The notes below the pieces were generated by a model. The model was given only the letters and a program-made list of their open reading frames with translations, searched no databases and was not told the origin of the DNA. A program made the translations under genes and the position numbers. Shown piece by piece: positions 53,546-64,000 of a stretch of 64,000 nucleotides of DNA. The stretch comes from Gorsachius magnificus. Taxonomy: Eukaryota; Chordata; Aves; Pelecaniformes; Ardeidae. The DNA lies in assembly GCA_034008185.1 (NCBI GenBank), contig CM067086.1, forward strand, positions 31,827,007 through 31,891,006. The letters run 5' to 3'. Each line of letters opens with the position of its first letter. Positions within the stretch are counted from its first letter, which is position 1.

Positions 53546-56500
53546 GGACAAAAATAGTAATAGAAAACAGAGTGTTCTTTCTGACTGGTCCCTCCAGATA
53601 GAGTAGGAAGGAAAACTGTTTCTGTCTTGGGAAAAACTTTTGAGCTCAAAAAATACCCTTATCAAGTCAGAATGAAGTGTCAAGTATGATATTTTGCAAG
53701 CTAGTGGCTTTAGAACGACTTTTATTTGGGTGAACCGCAATGTTTTATTTTGCTTTTCATGTTTTTCCATTCTTGATTCTTTTTCCTCAGGTAGCTTAAC
53801 TCTGGAAATGAAAAACCACCACTGATCTTAAAAGCACCTTTTTCACTTAAAAGACTGTCAGCACAAAATGTTTCAATGGTTTCCAAAACTTTTTGCAAAA
53901 AGTGTTCTCAATAAGGGTAAAGATCTATCAAAACAGATCCCTCTCAATGAACAGGTTGCAAAATGTCAGTCAACCAGATTAAAAAAAAAAGTATTGGAAA
54001 AGATCTTTTATCAGCTGTGCCAGTCAATTCCTTGGTTAGCTGGAGAACACTGATCCTGCTTGCTGATGAGTGCGCGACTGCACGCCTCCGTGCCCGTGTA
54101 CGCCAGCCTTCTCCCTGCCAGAGGTACACACCTGCATTTGGGAAGTTGCATGCTTGCAATTTAACAGAGGATTTTGCTACTCAGTAACTTGTAAGAAAAG
54201 ACCTACCCCTTCCTCCATCCAGTATTCTGCTGTCCCATGTAACAACATTGTACCTTTTACATAAACTGGCTGGAGTTGCCTCCAAAAGTTAGTTCCCCTT
54301 CCTCCTTGCTTTCACAAATACTACAACCTAAATTTATTTGTTTAGTTCATCTTAAATAATGTCATTCTTTTATTAGATACTCGGACAGCATGCTCAGAAG
54401 TCGGAATATAATAAGAAGAAACCCATCATTTTTCCCAGCCTAAAATAAGGCGTTGCCCCTGTTTTAAGTGCTCGGTCTAGGGTTTCCATCATTTTAAGTC
54501 ACCTGTCTAGCAACAAATCGGCAATCAAAGATGGAAAGAGTCCGGTCCTATTCACATTCATGTGTACTTGAAGTGACTGCAGTCTATCCAATTTTAGAGT
54601 AATGTCTTACCATTATTTGGCTACTCACCCCACTGCAGGTGCGGTTTTTTTGCCTTGCAAACATCCTGACTGGGCCGTAGTTGTGATGAAAGTTAAATGC
54701 GTATTTCCAGTACAAAAGTCTGAGATTGCACATTTCTTATAATGGGCCTTTTGGTTTGTGTGCCTCCTGTGAAGTGCAAACATCCTTATTGGTTGTGCTG
54801 GAATAATAGGCAGCAAAATCATATGGTTTATTTTTATCATCCTTTAAATCAAGATGAACTCGAATGCAGTTTGATCAAATTTTTAAAAGTCCACCCTGGC
54901 CCTGAAAGGGTTTTTTTTTTTGAATGTTTGAAAGTGAATTATGACAGACAGTGTTTTGCAGCTTGACTTAGGGAAGTCATTGCAGAGCAACAGCTGGGAA
55001 TATTCACAGTATGTTTCAGTTTAGCTAAAAACCGCCTATATTTTAAGTAATCAGAAATATCAATGTCTTATTATCATTGTAATGTCTTAAATGCTTGTTT
55101 AACTATCTATTTTAGTGTATCTTCCATCACCAGCATAGAACATGTCCCTTTTTTTTAACTGGACTGAGGTTTCTGACTAATCCGGGTTATTTAGACTTTG
55201 CAAGAAAAAGCTGGATATGGGAACCTGTGCTTTCTATGGACAGACCCAGTTGGCTGGTCAGTGATTTTGAATATGAATCAGAGGAGGAGACCTTTATCTC
55301 TTATCTTTCATCTGTTCAAGAAGATTTCTTACCCCTATAATGAATTATTCACAACAGAAATTAAAAATTGAATGCTCTTTGTCCCTTGAAGCTACACAGG
55401 GATGTGAAATGTTATCTGACAGGTCCATTTTTCTAACACATACTGCACATGATCTTAAAAGTGCAGATATAATTTCCTGGCAAAGCCAGACTTGTACATT
55501 ACTACCTTAGATTAACCTCACTAACATGACAGTATCTTCTGCATGTATCATACCAGGGTCTCCAAGTTACTTATCCCTGAGGTGTCCATTGTTTTTCCCC
55601 CATCCTCTTTGCTAGCAGTAGAAGGATGCACAGGATTTTCTACAGCTCCCTAAGGTTAAAAAGATCAGTGTTTTTTCTGCCAAAAAGGATATTTTCATCA
55701 AATTTGGTTTTTTAAGCTCTGTTACTGACAAACACTATCCACTTTAACTGCCATGTATTCTATAGAGTCTTTTGGCATTTCCCTTTCTGTGTGTTCAAGT
55801 CATGCCAAGAAACTAGCAGGAGAACAGGTGTTAGTTCTCTTCCCAGAGGTGCTATGATCCAGGAACTCCTGCAGCAGTCGATCAAGGTATTTCTGTGCCT
55901 TGTTCTTTTGTCCTTGGAGAAGTTTCTTTTGCCCTCAGAGGGTTCACCACTCGCTGCTTTCTTTGCATGAAGAGGTGTAGCAGAAGATCTGAAATTTGGA
56001 AAATACATAATATCTTAAAGTCTCTTGTGTGTTGCCATATGACTGTTAAAGCTTTTTTTTTTTAGAGGGTGTGCATTATATATCAAATATCTATAGAAAG
56101 ATACACACACACGTTTAGACAGAGCTGAAGACTGCATTCCCCTTTGTATGCTCACACAATGGAGAGCTGGAGTACAGCGTCCCTTCGCAGTCTGTGCCCT
56201 GCCAAGGTGGGGACTTGCAGGGCTTACCTCTGAGGGATAAGAATGGTTGCCTTAGAAGGAACTGGCTCTGTGAAGTGATTGCCTGCCTGGCTTACACAGG
56301 ATAGAATTAATTTTCCCACCAGTGTACATGGTAGCTCCACAGAAGTCAAGCATCTAGGCAAACATTACCATCAAGGCACATGCAGACAGTGATCACTGCA
56401 TTCAAAGGCAGATGGTGGGTGTTGAATTGTGCTCCACCACCTTCCCTTCCACTGATCTTGGAAGGCACTTAGATGATGAGTTTTGTTCACTTTGCCTTTA

Positions 56501-57365
56501 TAAGGCTAGCTTTGGGTCAGCTGGATCCCAACAAGTCTCCTCATTTAGTAAGCAGTCTGGGGAACTCCACTTTTGGCTTTCATGGAATTTAAGACAAAAC
56601 CTTCGGATGGGCGCTTGCAAAACCAGCAAGGGCCTGTGTTCCTCTGCTAGTGCCCTCGAGCTTCTCTCCCTGAACCTTCTGGGACAGGGTTGTGGGCTCT
56701 AAATGAATTTGAAAATTAGGGCAGCTGTGATATTGCCATAATTTTTCAATTTATTATTTCTTCTTTCTGTTGAAAGGCTGCTGAGTTTCTTGACAGCTTA
56801 AATAAAGGTTATCTCAGTAAATTATGATTAAGATCAGCAAATATCTTGACTGTCACACTGGTGTTTAGATAGAAATTGCAACCCCAGCATTGCCTTCTAC
56901 AGAGGTAATGCATCTAAGCTACCTTTCTGAGGAGGCAAATCATGGCACAGACAAGGAGAAGTCATACTATAGACTTTCTTGGGCAGGACTGAATGCAGTC
57001 CTGTCTGCTGGATGAAATAAGCTAAGAGAATACATCTTTCCTACTTCAAAGTTTTGCTTAGACCATCCTTCAGCCAAAGCTTATGTTCTATGGGCAGTAA
57101 GGTCAGAGGATCCATAATCTCCTCTTGATCCATAATCAAGTCAACAGGGAGCAATGACAAGATATTTTCTGCCATTAAAGATAACCTTGTGTACAGCAAG
57201 GGCATGAACAGTGTGTCAGCAAACTGGCCCCGTGAGACTACTTTATTGATGCTGCTTCAGGTTTCTTGTAACATGCAAAGCAGCATTATTATTACAGCAG
57301 AGAACTGGCATAGACCTTGCAGGATTATCTATTAGGAGCAGCAAGTCAAATACCATCTGCCTAAC

Positions 57366-57412
57366 CTGATGAATTCTGAGCATTATTCCAAAGAGGTTTG
57401 CCTGGATCTCCT
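57366..57412 (-). other. Short candidate exon on minus strand
   Basis: A 47-base stretch is bounded on the minus strand by a good acceptor (gtgtgctctgcag) and a donor (catcag|gttagg). One frame reads EEIQANLFGIMLRIHQ and stays open on both sides. No family is recognised. It is listed because the splice signals are good for a random site; support is weak. Confidence 0.15.
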
Positions 57413-57534
57413 CTGCAGAGCACACAGACGCAGCTGCCCATCGCTTTTATTCTCAGTCCCCTTCCCATTACTGCTTCGTGGCCCTTTGGCTAGGATCAAG
57501 TGTGGTATCAGTTGAGGTCTTGACATGTCCTCTC

Positions 57535-57625
57535 TTTGGGGACTCTATCCTGCCCTGGCATCAGGCTGGGCTCAGTGACCTCCTAGGTCTTTTCCATCTG
57601 TAACTACTATCATTCCTGCTTTTTA
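57535..57625 (+). mobile_element. Old CR1 LINE 3' end remnant
   Basis: The stretch ggcatcaggctgggctcagt followed by gacctcctaggtcttttcca has the order of the CR1 3' end in the + direction (the tgg-act-aga-tgacctcc-aggtcccttcca block). It has decayed further than the four minus-strand copies, and the tail is barely recognisable. The boundaries are approximate. Confidence 0.5.
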
Positions 57626-58559
57626 AGAGACCTGGCAGCCTTTATAAGTCAGGTCCCCTTTAATGTGCCTTGCAAGTACAGCATTGGCCTGAATTACTTC
57701 TCTTTCAAAAGGCAGGTGGGCCTCTGCTTTCTGGAGTGGGAGAAATTGCAGTGTAGCTGGTGGGCTTGGTTCTGTTACACTGAAAGCCAACAAAAATATT
57801 TATCTGTAATAGCATATTTTAATATTTTTTTTTTTTAGTTACTTTAGAGGAAATATAAAACCAAAATTTTTTGGAAGAAGACAGCATAGGTAAGTCTCCT
57901 GAGAGCTTTGTACCCCTGCATTGCTCAGATTCTGGGACCAGGCAAAAAACATGTCTTACACAGGGAGCCCTTAAAATGCTGTGATGATAATACAGTGATA
58001 CTATGTCCATATTTTTCTAGTTTTGGTAATTGTAAACTTCCTAAATCCAAAGCTAAGTATCCACAAGGGATGCTGTAATTGCCAGCCAGATTTAGTGCCT
58101 GAAGAACTTGCCTAACCCTGGCTTTTATACACAGAACTATTAATTTGCAATGAAAAAGAGTTAGTTGGAGTCAGAATGGAGTGGGGGGAGATGCTGATGC
58201 CCTGCATAAAAACCTTTGGATGCTATTTGATCTGGGATTTTGTTGGGACACTGGGTTTTTTCATGCCTTGCCTTCCTGAGCTGTGACCCACTCTAACTGC
58301 TGTGACAGGAGTGGTGCGTCCATTCCTTCCCAGTTTATTTTTCATGTTGATGCAACTGCAGCAGCATAACCTCCAAGGTGAGGAGCTGTCTGCTAGCAGA
58401 TTTTGGCCAGAGAGTTCTGCACATTTTTCTGGCAAATTCTTTTGGAGAAGTCCCTGGTTTGCTTTCTGTAGTGGACTTATCTCAGGGATTATATGGAACA
58501 GTTGCACTGGTGTAATTACATTATGCGTGGGTGGGGTTTTTTTGCCTAAGTCACTCATG

Positions 58560-58740
58560 GAACAGGAAATCATATATATTATCTCTAGAAGAGACCTTAA
58601 AATGATATAGTGTAACCTTGTATATAAATAAAGGAATTTCACCCCAGCATTCCTACAGCAGAGCCTGTAACTACAGGGTATCTTCCAGTCCTTGTGCTGG
58701 GGGGGGGGATTGTTTAAAAACTCCACTGTTGTCTCTGCAG
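58560..58740 (-). mobile_element. Very old CR1/L3-type LINE remnant
   Basis: Read on the minus strand, a decayed CR1-like 3' region can be followed. The + strand shows gaagagaccttaaaatgata, then a spacer with attcctacagcagagcctgt, then gtttaaaaactcca, which keeps the order and spacing of blocks in ancient reptile CR1/L3 elements. Many substitutions make this tentative; chance similarity is possible. Confidence 0.35.
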
Positions 58741-59193
58741 CTACCCTTTCTAGAGGAGGTAGGTGGAGGCTATTGTGAATTTGCCTTCCACACAGGGAGG
58801 GCTGGCCAAACACCTTCCAAAACCACTTTTGGGGCAGCACCAGCCAGCTCTACATCCCTTGGTGCAGGGAGGGATTTAGGAGACTTCTGCTGCAGGAAAC
58901 CTCTGACTGGTTTCTGTGGGAAGGTAGCGATGTCTTCCAGAGTCTTCCCAGATGATTTTATCTCAAAGATCTGTCTGGTCTAATGACACAAGTTGTAGGA
59001 GGCCAGGTTTTGTTCACTGTCTCTTGCTGCTATTTTCGGGATGTGATTTTTCTATTTCTGTTGGCTGAACGTGGAGGGAGTGTCGCTATGCTTTAGGGAA
59101 CACTGCAATTAGATTCACTCAAAACAATCATGATTAATAATTATGACTGTTTTCTTACTAAAAAAGGAAAGGGTAGAAATAAATAATAAACCG

Positions 59194-59577
59194 CAGTTAC
59201 TTTGAAGGTGAGCTCTGTCTCTCTCTGTGTCTCTTTGAAGAGCTTTGAACAGACCTAGGAGCATTTGGGCTATCCTCAGGGGACAGCAAAGCCCTCATTT
59301 CCATACGTGGCGGTGAGCCTTGCTCCCGTGTAAGCAAGCTGATGAGTTCCCTGACAGAAGAACTGCATTTACCAGTTGGTGACTCTTGTTTGCTAAATCC
59401 CAGATAACTGCGGCAGCTGGGCAAATCTCTGCTGTGTTCTAAATAATTAGCCAAAGTATTTGAATCAATAATGGCAGGGAAGCCACTGAAACAGCTTTCA
59501 CGAAACAAATCGGTGAATAAACACTGCATTTTCAGTCCAAGTGAAATCTGTTTACCAAGGATAGCTTCTTTCTCCCT
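59194..59577 (-). other. Open frame on minus strand, possible exon, unrecognised
   Basis: From an AG acceptor-like site (tactcacag) at about 59578 the minus strand is open for about 127 codons to a TAA at about 59194. The product would contain ILGKQISLGLKMQCLF near the start and end with a serine/arginine-rich tail finishing in RERQSSPSK. It includes several CpG-containing codons. I do not recognise a family. An internal donor-like site (actg|gtaaat) is present at about 59370. It adjoins the CpG-rich patch. It could be chance. Confidence 0.2.
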
Positions 59578-59584
59578 GTGAGTA

Positions 59585-60080
59585 CACGGCCCCAGGCCGG
59601 CAATGTCTAACAGAAGCTGTTACTACCTGAAATCGCACTTTGTTATCCCGTTAGAAGCTGAACTGGAGAAGTGTCACGCTAGCTGCTGGCCCCACTTGCC
59701 AGCCTGTTGCTCCTCTTGATGCCACACTCCGGGGATGCCTTCGCGTCAGGAAACAGTGCTGACCTGGGAAGCCGCTGCTCCATGCCGCAGGCTTGCTGCA
59801 GAGCCGCAGATGGGATGGGGTAAGCAACGGCGGGGAGAGCAGGCACACTGCTGTGGCTGGCTGCTGTGCTGGGAGGGCAGGGCACTGCTGGCTGCTCCGT
59901 GGAGGAAAAACACCTGTTTTCTTCAAGCTTCTGTAGAAATGGAATATATTGTGCAGCGAGGGCCCAGCAGCGTTGCTGTCAGCCTCCCACGGGCACCGTG
60001 GCTTAGTGCCTCGGTCCTGGCAGGAGTCCTTCACCACAAACACGCGGACAGTTCGGGGGGCGCAGAGGGTGCAGACTCTG
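59585..60080. promoter_or_regulatory. CpG-rich patch, possible promoter island
   Basis: CpG dinucleotides are frequent here (for example ccttcgcgtcagg, aacggcggggag, acacgcggacag, gggggcgcagag), in strong contrast to the CpG-poor sequence over most of the window. GC content is also raised. This is the only patch outside the LTR and the young CR1 that looks like a CpG island. No transcript start can be assigned. It might serve a minus-strand transcript or an upstream exon of a gene to the right of the window. Confidence 0.4.
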
Positions 60081-60128
60081 TCCTTGGGGCAGCACCTCCA
60101 CAGAATGTCTTTAGAGCTCTCTTAGCAT

Positions 60129-60173
60129 TTATATACATACATGCACACATATGTATTTATATATATATATATT
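60129..60173. repeat. TA/CA-rich microsatellite
   Basis: An alternating purine-pyrimidine stretch (atatacatacatgcacacat, then a pure TA run at about 60159-60172) sits between the CpG-rich patch and the minus-strand open frame. Confidence 0.8.
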
Positions 60174-60186
60174 CAGTTCACTTCTG

Positions 60187-60449
60187 ACTTTGTTTCATAG
60201 GAGCTGAAAAACTGTTTCAGTTGGTCCAAGCATATGTGAAAGTGCCTTCATGATACAGTCATTTCTTAAAAAGTAACGAGCTCTCGTATCCTGTAATCGA
60301 AACAGGAGGTCATCGTCCCTCTTTTTTGTTTTTCTGGAGAGGTAGCTCATGTTTCTGAGTTTACTAAGGAACTTGCTTCCTCGCTTCCAAAGGAGTAATT
60401 CATTAGCCCTTGATAGAAATTTCATACTTAAACGATCTCTGATCAGTAA
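60187..60449 (-). other. Open frame on minus strand, possible exon, unrecognised
   Basis: A minus-strand frame is open from a possible acceptor (gttctag) near 60450 to a TGA near 60195. It is rich in Arg, Lys, Leu and Asp, with LSRKTKKRDDDLLFRLQD in the middle, and has CpG-containing codons unusual for the surrounding AT-rich DNA. No family is recognised. It lies just on the other side of the CpG-rich patch from the open frame at 59194-59577. It could be chance. Confidence 0.18.
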
Positions 60450-63400
60450 CTAGAACATGAAGTGAGCAGTGCTGGCTTTGTACATAAAGATGTCCTCTTC
60501 ATCCGACCTTGCTATGAAGTTGTTAGGAGGCTTGAATGCTGCTACAAAACATCCACCTCAAAAGAGTTTTCTGTCGTGTAAGAGTAAGTGTCTGATTTTA
60601 AGCAAATCAAAAAATTGGGGAACCACAAAAGATGTGCTTAAATTAAAATTTTGGAGTCCTTATTAAAAGAAGTATTTTTCAATAGTCCTGCACTTTAGTG
60701 TGTACAAACCAGAGGCGTATAAGGGCATTTTCTTCTGAAAGAACAATGAAAACGTGGAGTTTTGGGATACTGACAATGATCCTGAATTTATATTTTTTCT
60801 TAATCTTCCTAATGCAGAAGGGTTTCATAGAATCTGTTGCTCGAGGTAAAATTCTTCCTCTAACAACTGAGGGCTTGTACGAGACTAACGTGTCCTGGTT
60901 TTAGATTAAAAACAACCATGTTACTGGTTTTTCTTCCCTTTTGATCCTCTGTTGTTGAGATTTATTGCCTGCCATTTATAGCATTCACAACTTGCAATTA
61001 AGGCTTCTATTTTGAATACCTAACGCATAAGCAGGAATTACCATAACTGTGTACTTGGATATGTCTTGCAAACCATAGCAGAAAAAGAAAATATTTCAGA
61101 TGTGAGGTAAAAGCATTTAAAGCTAGAGAAAGTTTATAGTGACCTAATGTTATGTGAATAAACTGTAATTTTATTAAATACTTTCCCATCAGTTTGAAGA
61201 GCTCCCCTGCATAAAGTCTGCCTGATATCATCCATAGGCTGATTCTTTTTTTTATTTTTTTAGCAGAATTGCAAGTACATCGAGCATTTGGAGCAAGAAA
61301 AGTTTAACATTTGTATAATTAACTCTTTGTTATCTAAACCCTCCTGTTCTTAAATGCTAAGGTGGCTTTGTGAAATGGAGACTGACTGGATGTTCATCTC
61401 TGGTCTGGAGTGAGTACTGGAGCACCCGATCTATGCATCCATGAGCTGTATCCCCTGGAAGGACAACGTACCCAGCCTGTGCACTGGTCCCCAGGGCCAC
61501 CCAGGAGTGGCAGGTGGTTGGCAGGGCTTTCGTGGTGCCTGTCTACTGGGAGGCTTGTGTTTTGGGGGAGCATCTGGCTGCTGCACGTGTGATGAACCCC
61601 AGCTCTGTGTGTCTGCTGTATCCTCAGTCTTATGGCAAGGATGGGGCCGTGAGGACCTCAGAGAGTAGCTGAGGTGACCAACAGCATGGGAAACTTGAGC
61701 ACTACGGGGCTAGACCTTTAATCGTGCTGAAGGGCTGGCAGACTGAAGGATGGGCAGGAGACAGCCCTCCTCTAGCCCAGCCAACGGGAAAAGAGCCTAG
61801 CTGATGGTCACCCAAAGAACTAGACTGGGCTCCAAGTTTGAGCCTTGGTTGTCAGTGTTGTGTAAAGGGAGGAGATAATGAAAAGAAATGCTCTTGTCCC
61901 CCCGAATGCCTTTCAGATTAAATCACTGTTGGCTAACAGGAAAGCTGGAAATTCTCTTCCACCAGAGACGGGGGAGTAGAATGAAAGCCCATGTGTATTT
62001 TTAGCATCCCTTGTAATCATGTCACCTTTTGAAATGAAAGCATCAGTGCATTAGAGTGGAGGAACTGGGGAGAGGACACGTTCTACCCAGAGAAATGTCA
62101 TGCTCAGAGTGGATTGACTGAGTCACGCATTGACGGAGCGACATTGGCGCTGGCTGGGGCAGACCCATCTCCTCCCTGCTGCACGCTTCCTCCCCATCCA
62201 AGCTCCTCATCTGCACTTGCTTCCTCCTCCATGCATCTCTGCTGCCCGTCTCCTCACACATTTCTTCCCAGGTGATACCACCTTCCAAACTATATCCAGC
62301 CAAAATAAAACCCGACACGGGCAAGATGCTTTGGGATGTTCACCCAGGGTCCTGCCCAGGGCCTAGGCAGCCCTGGCAAGGTGGCACCACATGCCTTAGT
62401 GGAAGCTACTTAGCAATGGCTTTGTCTTTCTTTTCTTTTTGCCTAAGAAGAAAGAAGATCTAAGACAAGGAAGAGAGGAGGGCATCTGCTCAACAATGAA
62501 TGTTTATTTGCTGTTCACCCCTGAAATGCCAATGAGCATTTGTGCTGTCTGGTTTGAACTGCCTGTTGGCCTTGGAGAAATTACTGATGCTGCTCTTGAA
62601 AGAAATTGTCCCTTACTTTCTAAGGAGGTAGAAAAGGTCAGTCGCAGTCTTCCTCTGTGATCACGGATAGATCTTGTCATTGCTCTGCTACATCCAGGAA
62701 AAGGGAACAATTCTCTTTTATTCTTTGCCTAGCCTTCGCAGGCAGAAACTAGTTTCTTTGCATTTACATGCTACCCAGAACAATGATCCTCTCTGGGGGT
62801 AAGTTCCTTGGTGCTGTTAGCACACAGCTGAAACCGATAGAGGCTCTCCCTGTGCCCCCTGGCTCAGCTCCAGCAGGGGCATGCAGGCACCAGCTGGTTT
62901 GCAGCAGTTTTTCAGTATGCTCTTTGGTGCTGAGCAGGATGTTTTCACCCCTGGCAGGTACAGAAGAAGGAGAAATACAATTGCTTGAGGAGGGTTGCCT
63001 GTCACACACCAGGCCATTCGCCGCAGCTCTCTGTGCCTTGGTGAAGGTCTGTGGCTCGGGCGACCTTCCTTACTGAACACGGTGGATGTGCAATTAGTGC
63101 TGTAATCTTTTAAACAGGTCCCATTGTCCAGGAGCCTCCTTTATGTGCCTGAGAGCGGTGGACAGCCCTCACCTCTTTCCCCTTCCTCCCTCCGCTTCTT
63201 CCCTTAAGCGTTATGTTAAATCCATTCTCCGTTGTACTGGCACCAGCAGAAGTGTGATGTTTCTTCAGTATGCAGAGATTTTGGTCTCATGTTTAGGCTA
63301 CCTCCCGCTACACAACGGCCACCCCTAAGATTAATTAAGCCACGGTGCTGGCTTTCTCCTGTGTCTTGTGTATCTTCACTCGATGCAGAGCTTCATGGCT

Positions 63401-63825
63401 CGACTGAAGGCAGAAATGGAAATCTTCACTCTAAGAGTGTGGGGGCTCCCTCTGAGAGCAGCAAGGCCACAGGGGCAGCAAGCAAACACCAGCAGAGGGA
63501 AGGCAGCCTGGTCCCGCGGCTGCCGTGCTGCTCCTGGGGCTCCCGAGGCACGACCTGTGCTCTGCCCTGGTCTCCCGGGCTCAGCGAGGCTCCATCAGCG
63601 CCTGGGGTGGGGTGCAGGCTCAGGGGCAGCCGTGGGCAGGCTGCCTGCCCAGCATTGCTCGCTACTTTTTCTTTTAAGCCAGATCAGAGATAAGGAAATT
63701 TTTCAAAGAGTAAATGTGGCTTTAATAGATTACCTTTTTATTTTTCCCCAGGCAACAGACCCATCAAAAGGCTCAGCGTAGATCTCCCCCCTCCATGCTT
63801 TTTTTCATCTTATTGTTAACGATGA
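60450..63825. other. GC-richer right end, no gene recognised
   Basis: GC content rises from about 61.4 kb to the end of the window. Many overlapping open frames appear on both strands, which is expected of GC-rich DNA. None has a recognisable domain, and no matching pairs of exon boundaries were found. In mammals SLC8A3 follows COX16; its large first coding exon is not present. Confidence 0.5.
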
Positions 63826-63955
63826 TAACTTCTATTTGCACAACACTCACCTAAGGATCTCCAGATATTTTTCTAAAGGCGGATATCTATTTTTAACCTA
63901 ATTTTATAGACGGTGAAACGAAGAAGTAGACAGGTTCGTGCAACAAACTCCTTGC
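63826..63955 (-). repeat. Ancient MIR/CORE-SINE-like remnant
   Basis: The + strand shows ttgcacaacactcacctaag, later aattttatagacggtgaaac followed by gaagaagtagacagg and tgcagcacagttgtg. This order resembles a reversed MIR-like 3' half. It is strongly diverged and tentative. Confidence 0.35.
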
Positions 63956-64000
63956 AGCACAGTTGTGCCGGGGTGAGAAGAGGTGAGCTGGCTGCCTGCT

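Larger units (their letters stand above)
48356..57365. other. Intergenic 3' flank of COX16, no gene recognised
   Basis: AT-rich sequence to the right of the CR1 copy. It holds T homopolymers (50221-50236, 52991-53012) and the purine tract near 53.5 kb. Open frames are short and lack family signatures. One minus-strand patch near 55810-55940 has a helical-looking reading and is discussed as a finding. Confidence 0.6.

Noticed and set aside
58223..58840. 205-codon open frame on the minus strand
   Set aside because: It crosses a G9 run and an old CR1-like remnant, has mixed low-complexity composition and no domain. A shorter part (about 58390-58500) looks protein-like but splice support is poor.
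62439..62660. + strand frame with FELPVGLGEITDAALERN
   Set aside because: It looks protein-like by eye but has no family match I know, no splice framework, and overlaps other open frames in GC-rich DNA.

Overview
The window is nuclear DNA from a bird. It is AT-rich and almost entirely non-coding. It carries several CR1 non-LTR retrotransposons with the avian 3' end (the GATTCTAT-type tail read on the minus strand) and a solo LTR of a family common in bird genomes. There are no operons, ribosome binding sites, dense coding or CRISPR-like repeats. The species cannot be fixed from the sequence; the LTR family points towards a neoavian bird, but that is inference.

One protein gene can be recognised: the 3' three coding exons of COX16, a mitochondrial cytochrome c oxidase assembly factor, on the + strand. 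The exons lie at 10046-10087, 30923-30985 and 45967-46083. They have clear splice sites, are all phase 0, and keep one open frame to the stop codon at 46081-46083. A polyadenylation signal follows at 46319-46324. The first coding exon was not found and probably lies upstream of the window, so bases 1-10045 are read as intron 1. Two things are odd. Exon 2 lacks about ten codons that follow the membrane helix in COX16 relatives. The usually conserved PRPWED stretch in the last exon is replaced. The frame is nevertheless intact.

Layout: 1-10045 is presumed intron 1 with no recognisable repeats beyond homopolymers and two weak exon-like patches near its left end. 10088-30922 is intron 2, holding two CR1 copies, a MIR-like remnant and a G-quadruplex motif. 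30986-45966 is intron 3, holding a CR1 copy, the antisense solo LTR, two MIR-like remnants, A-rich tracts and a possible frame-changing cassette exon just before the last exon. 46084-64000 is the 3' flank. It begins with a 1.5 kb 5'-truncated CR1 carrying a broken reverse transcriptase, then AT-rich sequence, then a more GC-rich right end. That end has a CpG-rich patch at about 59.6-60.1 kb and several open frames on the minus strand that could belong to an unrecognised gene or non-coding transcript. In mammals the next gene downstream of COX16 is SLC8A3; none of its large coding exon was seen.

All four younger CR1 copies and the solo LTR lie antisense to COX16. No tRNA, rRNA or other structured RNA gene was recognised.
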